64,000 nucleotides of DNA from Waterburya agarophytonicola KI4. GTDB taxonomy: Bacteria; Cyanobacteriota; Cyanobacteriia; Cyanobacteriales; Xenococcaceae. The position numbers were made by a program, and so were the translations under genes. The DNA is taken from the NCBI RefSeq assembly GCF_020640915.1, contig NZ_JADWDC010000021.1:1-64000 (forward strand), in the 5' to 3' direction. Shown one piece after another: positions 17,772-26,918 of the stretch. The stretch's first letter is position 1, and every line of letters starts with the position of its first letter. The notes under the pieces were generated by a model that did no database searches, was not told where the DNA came from, and worked only from the letters and a program-made list of their open reading frames with translations.

Positions 17772-19061
17772 TTAGATAATTGTGTTGTCAGCAATACTTG
17801 CATTTTTCAAAACAACCACAATACCACTACGAATATAGAAGCCTTCATCTTCTCTTTGAGATTCTTCGACTCGATCTTTGTTGATAATCTGGACATTACG
17901 ACCAATACGAGCATTTTTGTCGACAATGGCATGACGCACTGTCGTCCCTTCTCCTATTCCGACAGGAATTCCACCCTGTTGCGAACCTGATTGTCTTTCG
18001 GCAAAAGGTTCGTAAAAATCTGCTCCCATCAGCAAACTATCTTCAATGGTGCAGTTAGCTTCTATACGAGTTCGAACTCCAATTACAGAATGATTTACCT
18101 TGCATTGTTTGAGAATGCATCCCTCACCAATCATAGACTCGCTTACCTGACAATCAAGAAGCTTGGTAGGAGGTAAATATCTAGAACGGGTATAAATCGG
18201 AGATTTTTCATCATAGAAGCTAAAATCGGGATGGGGCTGCTTGGTAAGAGCCAAATTTGCTTCATAGAAGGATTCAATCGTTCCAATATCTTCCCAATAA
18301 CCTTTAAACAGGTATGCTTGAAGATTGTGATCTTTGGCTGCTCCAGGAATGACCTCATTGCCAAAGTCAGTTTGATCTGCATTCTTTTCTAGTAAGTTGA
18401 TTAAAACATCCTTCTTAAAGACATAAATCCCCATAGAGGCTATGTAAGGACTTTGGGTGGCTTTTTCTGGTGTCAGACCCAATACGGTGGTATCAACCTG
18501 CATTTTTTTGAGGTCTTCCCCTTTAGGTTTTTCAGCAAAGTCAATAATTCGACCTTGACTATCAATTTTCATTAAGCCAAAGCTAGATGCTCTCTTATCG
18601 TCGATTGGCACTACAGACAAAGTAATATCCGCTTTGGTTTCCCGATGATGGTGAATAAACTTACTGTAGTCCATGCGATAAAGATGGTCGCCAGAAAGAA
18701 TAATAATTTCATCGACATCCCACGCTTTGATGGAGTCAATATACTGACGTACGGCGTCAGCAGTACCTTGAAACCAACCTGAATTGTCTTTAGTTTGTTG
18801 TGCTGATAATACTTCTACAAACCCTTCTCTAAATCCAGAAAAATTATAACTGCGATTTAGATGTCGATTAAGAGAAGCCGAATTAAATTGAGTCAGGACA
18901 TAAATTTTGAGAATCTCTGAATTTATGCAATTACTGACAGGAATGTCTATTAAACGATATTTACTGGCTAGAGGTACTGCTGGCTTTGCCCTTAATTTGG
19001 TAAGGGGATACAAACGAGTACCTGCTCCGCCTCCGAGAATGATACCTAATACTCTTTTCAC
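17772..19061 (-). CDS. glgC: glucose-1-phosphate adenylyltransferase
   Basis: The 429-residue enzyme makes ADP-glucose from glucose 1-phosphate and ATP, the committed step of glycogen synthesis. The N-terminal nucleotidyltransferase domain shows [20 protein letters not shown] (residues 9-28), the substrate motif [11 protein letters not shown] and FAEKPKGE. The C-terminal half is a left-handed beta-helix with hexapeptide-like turns, and the end [18 protein letters not shown] is typical of cyanobacterial and plant enzymes regulated by 3-phosphoglycerate. It appears to be a single-gene unit. Confidence 0.97.
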   Translation of the reverse strand: MKRVLGIILGGGAGTRLYPLTKLRAKPAVPLASKYRLIDIPVSNCINSEILKIYVLTQFNSASLNRHLNRSYNFSGFREGFVEVLSAQQTKDNSGWFQGTADAVRQYIDSIKAWDVDEIIILSGDHLYRMDYSKFIHHHRETKADITLSVVPIDDKRASSFGLMKIDSQGRIIDFAEKPKGEDLKKMQVDTTVLGLTPEKATQSPYIASMGIYVFKKDVLINLLEKNADQTDFGNEVIPGAAKDHNLQAYLFKGYWEDIGTIESFYEANLALTKQPHPDFSFYDEKSPIYTRSRYLPPTKLLDCQVSESMIGEGCILKQCKVNHSVIGVRTRIEANCTIEDSLLMGADFYEPFAERQSGSQQGGIPVGIGEGTTVRHAIVDKNARIGRNVQIINKDRVEESQREDEGFYIRSGIVVVLKNASIADNTII

Positions 19062-19249
19062 TTCTTAAAACCTCGAAATGTGGCTGTGCCTCTCAAAATA
19101 AAGTTTATCTGAATGAGGGACAGATTCAGCAAAATCGATAGGAAAAGACCGAGGTTTGCTAAAGTATTAAAAGTATGCAATGCGAGCGATCGCTTTGTTT
19201 TCTGTAGAATTTCCTCTTACTATAAATTTTAAAAATACTTGTATTTGAT

Positions 19250-19693
19250 ATGTCATCGCCAGAAACTTCTTTACCACCAAAACTTGCTAAGATCGTCGCT
19301 CGCTTTCAACGTCGTTCTAATCCCAAGCAAAAATACGAGCAGTTGCTTTGGTATGCTAAGAATTTACCAGAGATGCCAGCATCAGCGAAAACCGAAGAGA
19401 ATAAAGTTAAAGGATGCGTTTCTCAAGTACACATAACAGCCGAGTTAGAAAACGGCAAAGTTTTATATCAAGGTGATTCTGATGCTCAATTGGTAAAAGG
19501 ATTAGTGGGATTTTTGATCGAAGGTCTGAACGCCCTCCCCCCAGAAGAAATTGTTCGAGTAGAACCCGATTTTATTGAAGATACAGGTTTAAAAGTCAGC
19601 CTTACTCCTTCTCGTGCTAATGGCTTTTTTAATATTTTCCAGATGATGAAGCAGAAAGCTTTAAAATTTCATTTAGAAGCTTTAGAAAAATAA
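19250..19693 (+). CDS. sufE: SufE-family cysteine-desulfurase activator
   Basis: This 147-residue SufE-like protein accepts persulfide from SufS and passes it to the Suf scaffold in Fe-S cluster assembly. The acceptor cysteine is Cys56 in KVKGCVSQVHI, the conserved SufE active-site loop. Length matches stand-alone SufE. It starts at ATG 19250 and is convergent with the Fur-family gene, with only 31 bp between stops. No other suf gene is nearby, as is common for cyanobacterial sufE. Confidence 0.93.
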   Translation: MSSPETSLPPKLAKIVARFQRRSNPKQKYEQLLWYAKNLPEMPASAKTEENKVKGCVSQVHITAELENGKVLYQGDSDAQLVKGLVGFLIEGLNALPPEEIVRVEPDFIEDTGLKVSLTPSRANGFFNIFQMMKQKALKFHLEALEK

Positions 19694-19724
19694 ATGTTGT
19701 GCCGTAATTTGTTGGCATTTTCAC

Positions 19725-20249
19725 TTATTCTTGTGAGTCTTGTTCTGTTTCTTTTTGAGAAATAACTCGGGTACAACACCAATCAGTGGGTAAAGCAGAC
19801 GGCCATCCCATACGAAGAGCTTCAGGGCAAATGGTCATTACCGTTAATTGACAATCAATTAGTTGAAATCCTTCCTTTTTACATTGCTTCAAACTGTGTT
19901 TTAAAATAGTATCATCCCTAAATTCGATGGTATTGTTGCATTGAATACAAACTACGTGATGATGATGGTGGGGATAGGGCTGATTTAACTCATAATGCTT
20001 GTGTCCTTCTGCCAATTCTAGCTCCCGCAAAATACCCATCCGCGCCATCAGTTTGACGCTACGATAAATTGTAGACAAACTAATTGATTCTCCTCGTTTT
20101 TCCACAACAGCGTGTAGTTCTTCGGCACTGAGGTGATTACCTTTAGGCAAGTTCTGAAATACATGCAGAATTTTTTCTCTTTGAGGAGTCATACGCCAAC
20201 CTCTAGAGTTGAGTTCGGCTTTTAGGGAAGATGCCGTATAGTTAGCCAT
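19725..20249 (-). CDS. Fur-family regulator, Zur/FurB-like, with a split zinc site
   Basis: The 174-residue metal-dependent repressor has a winged-helix N-terminus (GWRMTPQREKILHVF, STIYRSVKLMARMGILREL), a regulatory His cluster (GHKHYELNQPYPHHHHH) and the first structural CxxC (CIQC, Cys101/Cys104). It resembles cyanobacterial FurB/Zur, which controls zinc uptake. In those proteins the second structural pair is CPEC near residue 141. Here the sequence reads CPE, then about 15 extra residues (ALRMGWPSALPTDW-C), then C-TRVIS. A 45-bp in-frame insertion therefore separates the two cysteines. Zinc-site integrity is doubtful, though two Cys (158, 159) still follow. Zur versus PerR identity is by resemblance only. 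Confidence 0.85.
   Translation of the reverse strand: MANYTASSLKAELNSRGWRMTPQREKILHVFQNLPKGNHLSAEELHAVVEKRGESISLSTIYRSVKLMARMGILRELELAEGHKHYELNQPYPHHHHHVVCIQCNNTIEFRDDTILKHSLKQCKKEGFQLIDCQLTVMTICPEALRMGWPSALPTDWCCTRVISQKETEQDSQE
19776..19820. repeat. 45-bp in-frame insertion in the Fur-family gene
   Basis: On the minus strand these 45 bp lie between the GAA of CPE and the TGT codon expected to complete CPEC. Removing them gives CPEC-TRVIS, which matches the family. Exact ends can slide by 3 bp because two TGT codons adjoin the right end, compatible with a 3-bp target duplication. The insert is GC-richer than the gene. No second copy is present in this window. Confidence 0.55.
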
Positions 20250-20378
20250 ACCAATCTTTTATCAATTATTTTTGCTTATTGACAATAATAAGTTTTTTGA
20301 GCAACCTTTGCAATAAAGTTTAGTTACAGAATAAATATTGATTAATGATTAATTAAGACTATTAAGTTTTATGGTAAC

Positions 20379-20417
20379 AATGCGATCGCTTTAATCTGAG
20401 AAATTAGCGATCGCATT
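20379..20417. other. HIP1-pair hairpin between two minus-strand genes
   Basis: AATGCGATCGCT (20379-20390) and AGCGATCGCATT (20406-20417) form a perfect 12-bp stem with a 15-nt loop, each arm containing one GCGATCGC. It lies about 70 bp past the stop of the NIDO protein gene. It probably acts as a 3' hairpin; there is no strong T-run. Confidence 0.65.
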
Positions 20418-20487
20418 TTAAAGTAAAACCAATATATTTACTATATTTACACTCTATACTTTTGCGATCGTCATACAAGAAAAGTTA

Positions 20488-22239
20488 TTACAATTCAAAT
20501 ACATAAAACACTGCTTCTCCATCATTTTCCATTGAAAAATGAGACAAATTATTATCAATATAATTTATTTCATTGAGATCGGAAGTATATAGATGACTAC
20601 CTGATTGACCATTTAACATGCGATATACAGGTAAAGTCTCAAAGTTTTCCAATGGCGAGTCAAAAGCATAGAATTTTGCTCCTTCAAAAGTATAATTATT
20701 CAAATTATCGATGATATTATTTTTTTCCTCTTCATCGATGGTATACAAATGCTCTCCTGTATCAGTATTGAAGAAGCGATAAATAGGTTTGACTCCCTCT
20801 ATAGTTTCTCCCGTCAAAAGATCTTTATCATCTGTTAAGACTGTAAATTTCTCGTATTCATATTGATACTCATAACCTTCTCTAGCAGCAGCACCTCTTC
20901 CGTTAATCACTTGGATTTCTGATTCGTCAGAAGTATACAAATGATATCCTTTCTCATATTGATAAAAGCGATGCAAACTGTCTGTCGGCATTAAGCTAAA
21001 AGTACCTACATCTGGCTCTCCATCAATTACAGAAAAAACAAATCTTCCTGGGGAATTGATATTAGTACCCGCTTCTAAATTTAATAGCATTTCCAAATTA
21101 TTAGAAAATGGCAGTTCCAAGAAATCGCTACCATTACCAGCAGAAAGACCGACGCGAGCATAAACATCTTCAGATGCACCACCAACAGTCCACTGAATTT
21201 CTTCATAGCGAAATTCAATTTTAAAGTTCTGGTTGCCTAAGTCTTTTAAAATAAGTTGAAAAGCATTAGGAGTAGTTTGATTAGAAAATTTACCTACATC
21301 ATCCCAGGTAATAGTAATAGCATCCGCTTCGGTATCGAAGTCATAATAAACTAGATTTGTTCCCGTAGAATTACCGCCTTCTGAAGTTTCAATATTATCT
21401 TCTCTGGTATCAACATCAGCAAAGAAAGGGGCAATGATTTTATAGGAAGTTAGGTCAGTAGGAGTAAAAGTTGCTAGGGAACTATCGAAAGTGATGTTGC
21501 CATTATTATTAATATAAAAACCCTGGTATATATCACCAAAGAAATTAATACCATCTTCAAATATTGAAGTTATATTGATAAAGCTTGACGAACCATCATC
21601 ATTTCGTTCGATAAAGTCTTCTCCAAATCCAGATTCGCCTCCCAAACCATTAATTAAATTGGTAAAGGATTGTTCGATTTCTATTGCTCGACCGTTGATA
21701 GTTACTATTGCAGTATCGTCTTCATTTTGTAGTTGTTGAAGTTCGGTATTTGTTGGGTCTTCTTCTAATACCAATGCAGCAAAAATTGCGCCTTCATCTC
21801 CAGAAGAATCGTCAAGATTTAACTGACTATCAACAAAGTGTCCGTATTCTTCTAAGAGAACATTGGTAACAACATCTGGATTATTTTGGTTTGATGCTAA
21901 AAACTCTTGGGCTAAATAAATTGTGCTATTTTCTTGGGCAAAAGCACCACGAGCGTAATTAATCTCAGCACTGTTAACAACTTCTATTTCAGGAAAAACA
22001 AACTCTCCATCGACCCAGGATGTTTGTAGCGAATCTACGGCAATATTATTTCCAAATGCCAGTTGTAAATCTGTATCAAAGCTGGGAGAAACTGCGAATT
22101 GCTGTAATGAATTTTGGGCGAGAATTTTAGTCAGGCCTAGCTGAAAGGAATGAGTTTCATTACTATCATCAGAGTCGAAGGGTAAAGAGCTATATCGATC
22201 TTGCATTTTATTATGTTCTGAGATCTGCATCTTTATCAT
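20488..22239 (-). CDS. NIDO-domain and DUF5648-repeat surface protein
   Basis: The protein has about 583 residues. The N-terminal quarter contains NVLLEEYGHFVDSQLN, a recurrent cyanobacterial module resembling a metallopeptidase helix but without a full HExxH. The middle (about 195-395) looks like a nidogen-type NIDO domain: GNITFDSSLATFTP, APFFADVDTR, ITWDDVGKF, FQLILKDLG. The C-terminus holds three repeats of the DUF5648 type, each with a Y/HRFY...HLYT core (LHRFYQYEKGYHLYTSDESE; YRFFNTDTGEHLYTID; YRMLNGQSGSHLYTSD). No classical signal peptide is seen. The start is uncertain: ATG 22239 or ATG 22230, the latter with a GGGA at good spacing. It is likely extracellular or adhesive. Confidence 0.8.
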   Translation of the reverse strand: MIKMQISEHNKMQDRYSSLPFDSDDSNETHSFQLGLTKILAQNSLQQFAVSPSFDTDLQLAFGNNIAVDSLQTSWVDGEFVFPEIEVVNSAEINYARGAFAQENSTIYLAQEFLASNQNNPDVVTNVLLEEYGHFVDSQLNLDDSSGDEGAIFAALVLEEDPTNTELQQLQNEDDTAIVTINGRAIEIEQSFTNLINGLGGESGFGEDFIERNDDGSSSFINITSIFEDGINFFGDIYQGFYINNNGNITFDSSLATFTPTDLTSYKIIAPFFADVDTREDNIETSEGGNSTGTNLVYYDFDTEADAITITWDDVGKFSNQTTPNAFQLILKDLGNQNFKIEFRYEEIQWTVGGASEDVYARVGLSAGNGSDFLELPFSNNLEMLLNLEAGTNINSPGRFVFSVIDGEPDVGTFSLMPTDSLHRFYQYEKGYHLYTSDESEIQVINGRGAAAREGYEYQYEYEKFTVLTDDKDLLTGETIEGVKPIYRFFNTDTGEHLYTIDEEEKNNIIDNLNNYTFEGAKFYAFDSPLENFETLPVYRMLNGQSGSHLYTSDLNEINYIDNNLSHFSMENDGEAVFYVFEL

Positions 22240-22296
22240 TCCCAGAAACAAAATGAAATCGATCGCATTTATAGCTCTCCATCCAACACATTGTCT

Positions 22297-23607
22297 TTAA
22301 TTCTTTATTTGACTGTCCCATTCATTAGCAGCATCTTTAACAGCTTTTTCCACGGTTTTTTCATTTAGCATCGCAGCTTGTAAGTTTTCATAAATTGCTT
22401 TTTGTAAAATTGGCAAATCTTCCCGAACGGGAACGAGAACTTCGGCATCTTTTAGCTGTGTTGCGCTAACTTTTTTGGCTTGTTCTTTTAAATTAGTTTG
22501 TGGTTGTTGTTCGATATCTTTGATATATTGTTCTACTGCATCAACCGTTGAGGGTAGAACGCTAGATGCTTTAGCAAAAGCCAACTGATTCTTAGTATTG
22601 GTAACATACAAAGCATAATCAAGAGCTTGCTGGGATTTTTCAGTATCGCGAGGAATGACTAGATTCATGACCGCCACACTCTTTTTACCTGTTGTTCCAC
22701 TTATTTGCGGTGCTACTTGAGAAACTTCAGCTATTGTCGGTGCATTATTGTTAATGCTATCAACAAACTCTGCACCAGAAGATAATAAAGCAGTTTCCCC
22801 CATCTGATATAATTCAATCCCATAACGATGACCTTGAGTTAGTACCTCTGGAGGTATTAATTCTTGTTGATACAAATCTACCCAATACTGAAAAGCTGCT
22901 TTACCTTCTGTCGTATCAAAAGCTGCTCGACCCGACTCATCGATTAAATTTACACCCATCTTCACCAAAGATTCTAAAACATCTCCCGAGTCATTGGGTA
23001 CAAAACTAATAAAAAAGGCATACTTACCTGTTTTTTCTTTGATGATTTTAGCCGCAGCAGCCAATTCTTGATAGGTTTGGGGTGGTTGTTGGATACCTGC
23101 TGTATTTAATAAGGTTTTGTTGTATATAGTGATGGTAGTGGTCAAATACCAAGGAAGACCAAAAGTGCGATCGCTACATTTATTTTCTTGACAGACTTCA
23201 ATCGTACTGGCTTGCCAAATTTTGGGCAAGTAGGTTGCTTTAACTTCGGGTCTAACCACCTCGTCTAAGTTCAGCCAAGCATTACGGGCTGCCAACTGAG
23301 AAGCAAACTTAGGATTGAGATTAACTACATCTGGTGCAGTTTTAGCCGAGATAGAAGTCAAAATTTTATTTTCCATTGCCGACCAAGGAACATCTACCCA
23401 ACGTAATTTTACAGTTTGATTTTGAGTTTCAAAATTAGTATTGAGATCGGCAAAATAATTAGTGAAATTTGGCTTTAGTTGCATTGTCCAAAATTCCAGA
23501 CTATCTGTATTATCTTTTTGTTGAGGATTACAGCCTGAAAGAGAGCTTAGAATTATGGCGATCGAGAAATAAAAGCTAAATTGCTTACTGAAAATAGTTT
23601 GATTCAT
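22297..23607 (-). CDS. ABC sugar transporter substrate-binding lipoprotein
   Basis: The 436-residue family-1 extracellular solute-binding protein starts with a signal peptide ending in the lipobox LSGC (Cys at about 26), so it is lipid-anchored on the periplasmic side. The fold of maltose/glycerol-phosphate-type binding proteins is indicated by LEFWTMQL, DVVNLNPKFASQLAARNAWLNL and the hinge region TFGLPWYLTTT. The cognate permease and ATPase genes are not adjacent, so the sugar is unknown. The 57-bp gap to the NIDO gene downstream on the same strand could allow co-transcription. Confidence 0.85.
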   Translation of the reverse strand: MNQTIFSKQFSFYFSIAIILSSLSGCNPQQKDNTDSLEFWTMQLKPNFTNYFADLNTNFETQNQTVKLRWVDVPWSAMENKILTSISAKTAPDVVNLNPKFASQLAARNAWLNLDEVVRPEVKATYLPKIWQASTIEVCQENKCSDRTFGLPWYLTTTITIYNKTLLNTAGIQQPPQTYQELAAAAKIIKEKTGKYAFFISFVPNDSGDVLESLVKMGVNLIDESGRAAFDTTEGKAAFQYWVDLYQQELIPPEVLTQGHRYGIELYQMGETALLSSGAEFVDSINNNAPTIAEVSQVAPQISGTTGKKSVAVMNLVIPRDTEKSQQALDYALYVTNTKNQLAFAKASSVLPSTVDAVEQYIKDIEQQPQTNLKEQAKKVSATQLKDAEVLVPVREDLPILQKAIYENLQAAMLNEKTVEKAVKDAANEWDSQIKN

Positions 23608-24108
23608 TGCTTGGTATGAGATAAAGCATAAAACAAACCATATTACTTATAAGGAAAAATGGCAATACAAACTACTTCTAGGTAGGTAAACATAGAGTTT
23701 TTAATTGTCAGCGATCTACAATTCAGCATTTCTTTTTTTCTGACTGATAACTAAATGCCAGTAAGAATCAATCTATGGACTATTTTAATAGCATTTATTG
23801 TATACGTATTTTTAACTATTGCTTTATATATAGATCTGTTTTTTTTCGGTACATGCACTTACTTTAAAATTCATTTATAGCAGCTACAATGTCCAATGTA
23901 ACCAGTATATTGTCGATTAGATTCGACTACTTGTTAACTTACGATTTAATATTTGGCAAGTAGATAGTACCTCGAACAAATATTATCTACGTTTGAAAAT
24001 TGTCATACAAAATGATTTGTTTAAAAAGCGTGCCAAATAAACAAAATGTCGTATTGTCATATCTAAGGTTGAGGTGCATTTTTTGGAAATATTACTTAGG
24101 ACAGGGAT
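23608..24108. other. intergenic region before the pilus operon
   Basis: These 501 bp are AT-rich and hold no convincing gene on either strand. They separate the divergent binding-protein and pilM genes and must carry both promoters. A direct repeat ATTGTCATA occurs at about 24000 and 24054. A good Shine-Dalgarno (AGGACAGGG) lies just before the pilM ATG. Confidence 0.5.
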
Positions 24109-25212
24109 ATGCTAAACAACTTAACTAATATCTTTGCTAAGAAAGGAGAAAATATTGGAATTGAAATTAATTCACAAAAAATAAATATTGCTCAAATATC
24201 TAAAAATGGTCAGCAATATAAATTACTGAAAAATGTTTCGGCTGACATTCCTCGCGGAGTGTATCAAGATGGTCAAATTGTTGACTCTTTGAGTTTATCA
24301 GAATTGATTAAAGATACTCTCAAAGCCAATAAAATCAGTGCCAAAAAAGTATCTACTGCTGTACCGATGAGAGAAGCAATTATTCGTGTAATTCCCGTTC
24401 CTGCGGAATTGGATGAAAACGAATTAAAAGATATGGTTTTAGTGCATGAAGCAGGAATGTATCTTCCTTATCCTAGAGAAGAAGTAGATTTAGACTACGC
24501 TAAATTAGGCTACTTCATGGATGAAGATGGTATCGAAAAAGTCAATGTTTTATTAGTTGCAACCAAAAAAGAAGTAACAGATCTTTATAATGAAATCTTT
24601 CAGCAAGCCGATCTGCAAATGGAAGTTCTGGAAATCAATAGTTTTGCTCTAATTAGAACTATCAGAGAGCAATTACGACAGTTTGGCTCAAAAGAAGCTG
24701 TAGTGCTAGTTGATGTCGAATTTGATAGTACAGAAATTGCCATTGTGGTAGAGGGAGTTCCTCAATTTTCGAGGACTGTACCGATTGGTACATATCAAAT
24801 GCGTTCTGCATTTTCTGAAGCTATGGGTTTGCCTAATACTGGAGAAACAGAATTACTCCACGATATGGATATTATTGATGGGTTGAGTGATTCGGGAGAT
24901 ATCGATTCATCGCAAATTGAATCGGGCAAACTAGCTTTAATGAAAATTCTTGAAGAATTAACAGAAGAATTGAGCCGTTCAATTAACTTTTATATTAATC
25001 AAAGTGAAGATCTAGAGATAGCTCAATTACTCTTGGCTGGACCTGGTGCGGGAATTAGTCAAGTGGATGAATTTTTTACTCAAAAACTGAATTTACCCAC
25101 GATGAAAATAGATCCGATTACAACTCTTGGTTTAGATATTAGTCAAGATATTGCTCCTGAATATCGTCCTGGATTAGGCATCGTTTTGGGCTTAGGAATG
25201 CGAGATATTTAA
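24109..25212 (+). CDS. pilM: type IV pilus inner-membrane platform protein PilM
   Basis: This 367-residue actin-like ATPase-fold protein binds the N-terminal tail of PilN on the cytoplasmic face and links the pilus motor to the inner-membrane PilN/PilO ring. Typical features are GIEINSQKINIAQI at the start, TAVPMREAIIRVIPVP, EVLEINSFALIRT and the nucleotide-fold segment LLAGPGAGISQVDEFF. Length matches PilM. It opens the operon pilM-pilN-pilO-pilQ with a good AGGA/AGGG ribosome site before the ATG. Confidence 0.95.
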   Translation: MLNNLTNIFAKKGENIGIEINSQKINIAQISKNGQQYKLLKNVSADIPRGVYQDGQIVDSLSLSELIKDTLKANKISAKKVSTAVPMREAIIRVIPVPAELDENELKDMVLVHEAGMYLPYPREEVDLDYAKLGYFMDEDGIEKVNVLLVATKKEVTDLYNEIFQQADLQMEVLEINSFALIRTIREQLRQFGSKEAVVLVDVEFDSTEIAIVVEGVPQFSRTVPIGTYQMRSAFSEAMGLPNTGETELLHDMDIIDGLSDSGDIDSSQIESGKLALMKILEELTEELSRSINFYINQSEDLEIAQLLLAGPGAGISQVDEFFTQKLNLPTMKIDPITTLGLDISQDIAPEYRPGLGIVLGLGMRDI

Positions 25213-25305
25213 ACTTGGTTGTAGCATTTGTCTATTTGATATTTTATAGAACCAATATTTAGACTCCCAAAAAATGCTCATTATTCTTAAAATTGGTATG
25301 ACTTT

Positions 25306-26058
25306 ATGTATAACTTAGATATTAATTTTCTTAGGGATAGAGGACTAGCACAATCAACCGAAGTTAGTGATAGTTTTGTCCAGAAGAAAGAGCCTAGTAT
25401 TGTAGACAAGATACCCATTGCTGTGGGTGTACTAGTAGCGTTGATAGCATCAATAAGTACTTTTGTTCATCTACAAGGAGTTAATGCTAAAACTACTGGT
25501 GTAGAAGAAGATATAAAAAGAATTGAAAGTGAAATTGCCGACTTAGGCAATCAAAACAAAAAAATTGAAGCTGCCAACGAAGAAATTCAAAAAATAGAGC
25601 AAGAAACATCTGCATTAATTGGGGTATTTGAAAAAATTAAACCCTGGGCAGCTATTATGCAAGAAGTAAGCGATCGCACTCCTCCTGGAGTCCAGGTAGA
25701 CTCAATTGAGCAAAGCGGTTCGGGAAGTGCCACAGGAATCAATTTATCAGGTACGGCTCGTTCTTATTCTGATGTTAATGATTTTATTTTGTTCCTTCAG
25801 AGATCGCCTTTCTTTGATGCCAAAAAAATTCAGTTGAATACTGCTGGTACTGCTGATTTCCAAGTAGAAATAGAAAACGAAGACATTCTACCAGAGAATG
25901 CTTCTTTTGAAGTTCCCCAAGGAATTAAATATAAAATTTCTACTCAACTGAAAAATGTACCTACTTCTAAACTAATTGAAGAAATTAACAAAAAAGGTTC
26001 AACTGGTTTGGTAACTAGACTCAAAATATTAGAACAGAAAGGAGCAATTTTAAAATGA
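25306..26058 (+). CDS. pilN: type IV pilus assembly protein PilN
   Basis: The 250-residue bitopic membrane protein starts with MYNLDINFLRDRG, matching the short PilN tail (INLLPxR-like) that docks into PilM. A single membrane helix follows at about 37-55 (IPIAVGVLVALIASISTFV), then a coiled coil (about 63-100) and a ferredoxin-like periplasmic domain with the MQEVSDRTPPGVQVDSI motif. It forms heterodimers with PilO. The stop overlaps the pilO start (ATGA), so the two are translationally coupled. Confidence 0.93.
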   Translation: MYNLDINFLRDRGLAQSTEVSDSFVQKKEPSIVDKIPIAVGVLVALIASISTFVHLQGVNAKTTGVEEDIKRIESEIADLGNQNKKIEAANEEIQKIEQETSALIGVFEKIKPWAAIMQEVSDRTPPGVQVDSIEQSGSGSATGINLSGTARSYSDVNDFILFLQRSPFFDAKKIQLNTAGTADFQVEIENEDILPENASFEVPQGIKYKISTQLKNVPTSKLIEEINKKGSTGLVTRLKILEQKGAILK

Positions 26059-26837
26059 CCTTTGCTGATGATTTTGCAACGGAAGAACAGAGTTTAGAAG
26101 GAGATTATCCTTCTGCATTTGGAATTACATTCACTCCCACCATTTTGGGTCTTGCCATAGCAGTAGCAGGCATTGCTTTGGCGGGATATGGATTTATTAA
26201 TTATGTTAAACCTGCCCAAGAAAAATACTCCCAGGCATCAATTAAAAAAGAAGAACTGCAAGGTCAGCTAAATAAAATAAAAACAGGAGATTTGCAGCTA
26301 AAATTGGCTCAATTACAATCGGATTTAGCTGCCCAACAGGTCTTAAAATCTCGCGTTTTATCTATGTTTACCAGCGAACAAGATTTAGATACTTTGCTGA
26401 TAGATGTAGATAGTTTCATTGCTGTCAATCAAGCAAATTTAATTCAATATCAACCTGATAGTAATGCAAGTACTATTGATGATGCTTCTTTGGGTTCTGA
26501 GGTACAAGGAAAACTAAAACGCAAAGGAATTTCTTTGACAATTGAAGGTACTTTTACTGAAACCAAGCAAATATTGCAAGATTTGGAACGCTTGCAACCA
26601 TTGCTAATGATCCAAAGTATTAGTTCGACAGTAGACGAACAACCAACTGCTATTTTTGCTAGCAACAACACTGAAATTCTTCCTAAAAAGCAAGCAGAAC
26701 TAAAAACCCAAATCAAGCTAGATGCTATTTTACCTTCTAGTGAAGCCGAACTAGAAAGAGCCAAAAAAGCTGACGAACAAGCTGAAATGGAAGAAAGTTC
26801 TAAACGTAAAAGTAGACGCAAAAATCGAGAAAAATAG
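26055..26837 (+). CDS. pilO: type IV pilus assembly protein PilO
   Basis: This 260-residue bitopic protein has one membrane helix at about 25-50 (FTPTILGLAIAVAGIALAGYGFI), a periplasmic coiled coil (about 60-100) and a ferredoxin-like domain. The C-terminal 30 residues are very charged (SKRKSRRKNREK). It pairs with PilN in the alignment complex that joins the PilM platform to the PilQ secretin. It overlaps pilN by 4 bp. The highly basic tail is longer than in proteobacterial PilO. Confidence 0.9.
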   Translation: MTFADDFATEEQSLEGDYPSAFGITFTPTILGLAIAVAGIALAGYGFINYVKPAQEKYSQASIKKEELQGQLNKIKTGDLQLKLAQLQSDLAAQQVLKSRVLSMFTSEQDLDTLLIDVDSFIAVNQANLIQYQPDSNASTIDDASLGSEVQGKLKRKGISLTIEGTFTETKQILQDLERLQPLLMIQSISSTVDEQPTAIFASNNTEILPKKQAELKTQIKLDAILPSSEAELERAKKADEQAEMEESSKRKSRRKNREK

Positions 26838-26918
26838 CCACAAAGAATCTTATTTTACTAACTAATATTAGTTCTACTAAGAATATATTTACTAACAATA
26901 TAGGTTGAGGATTAAACA

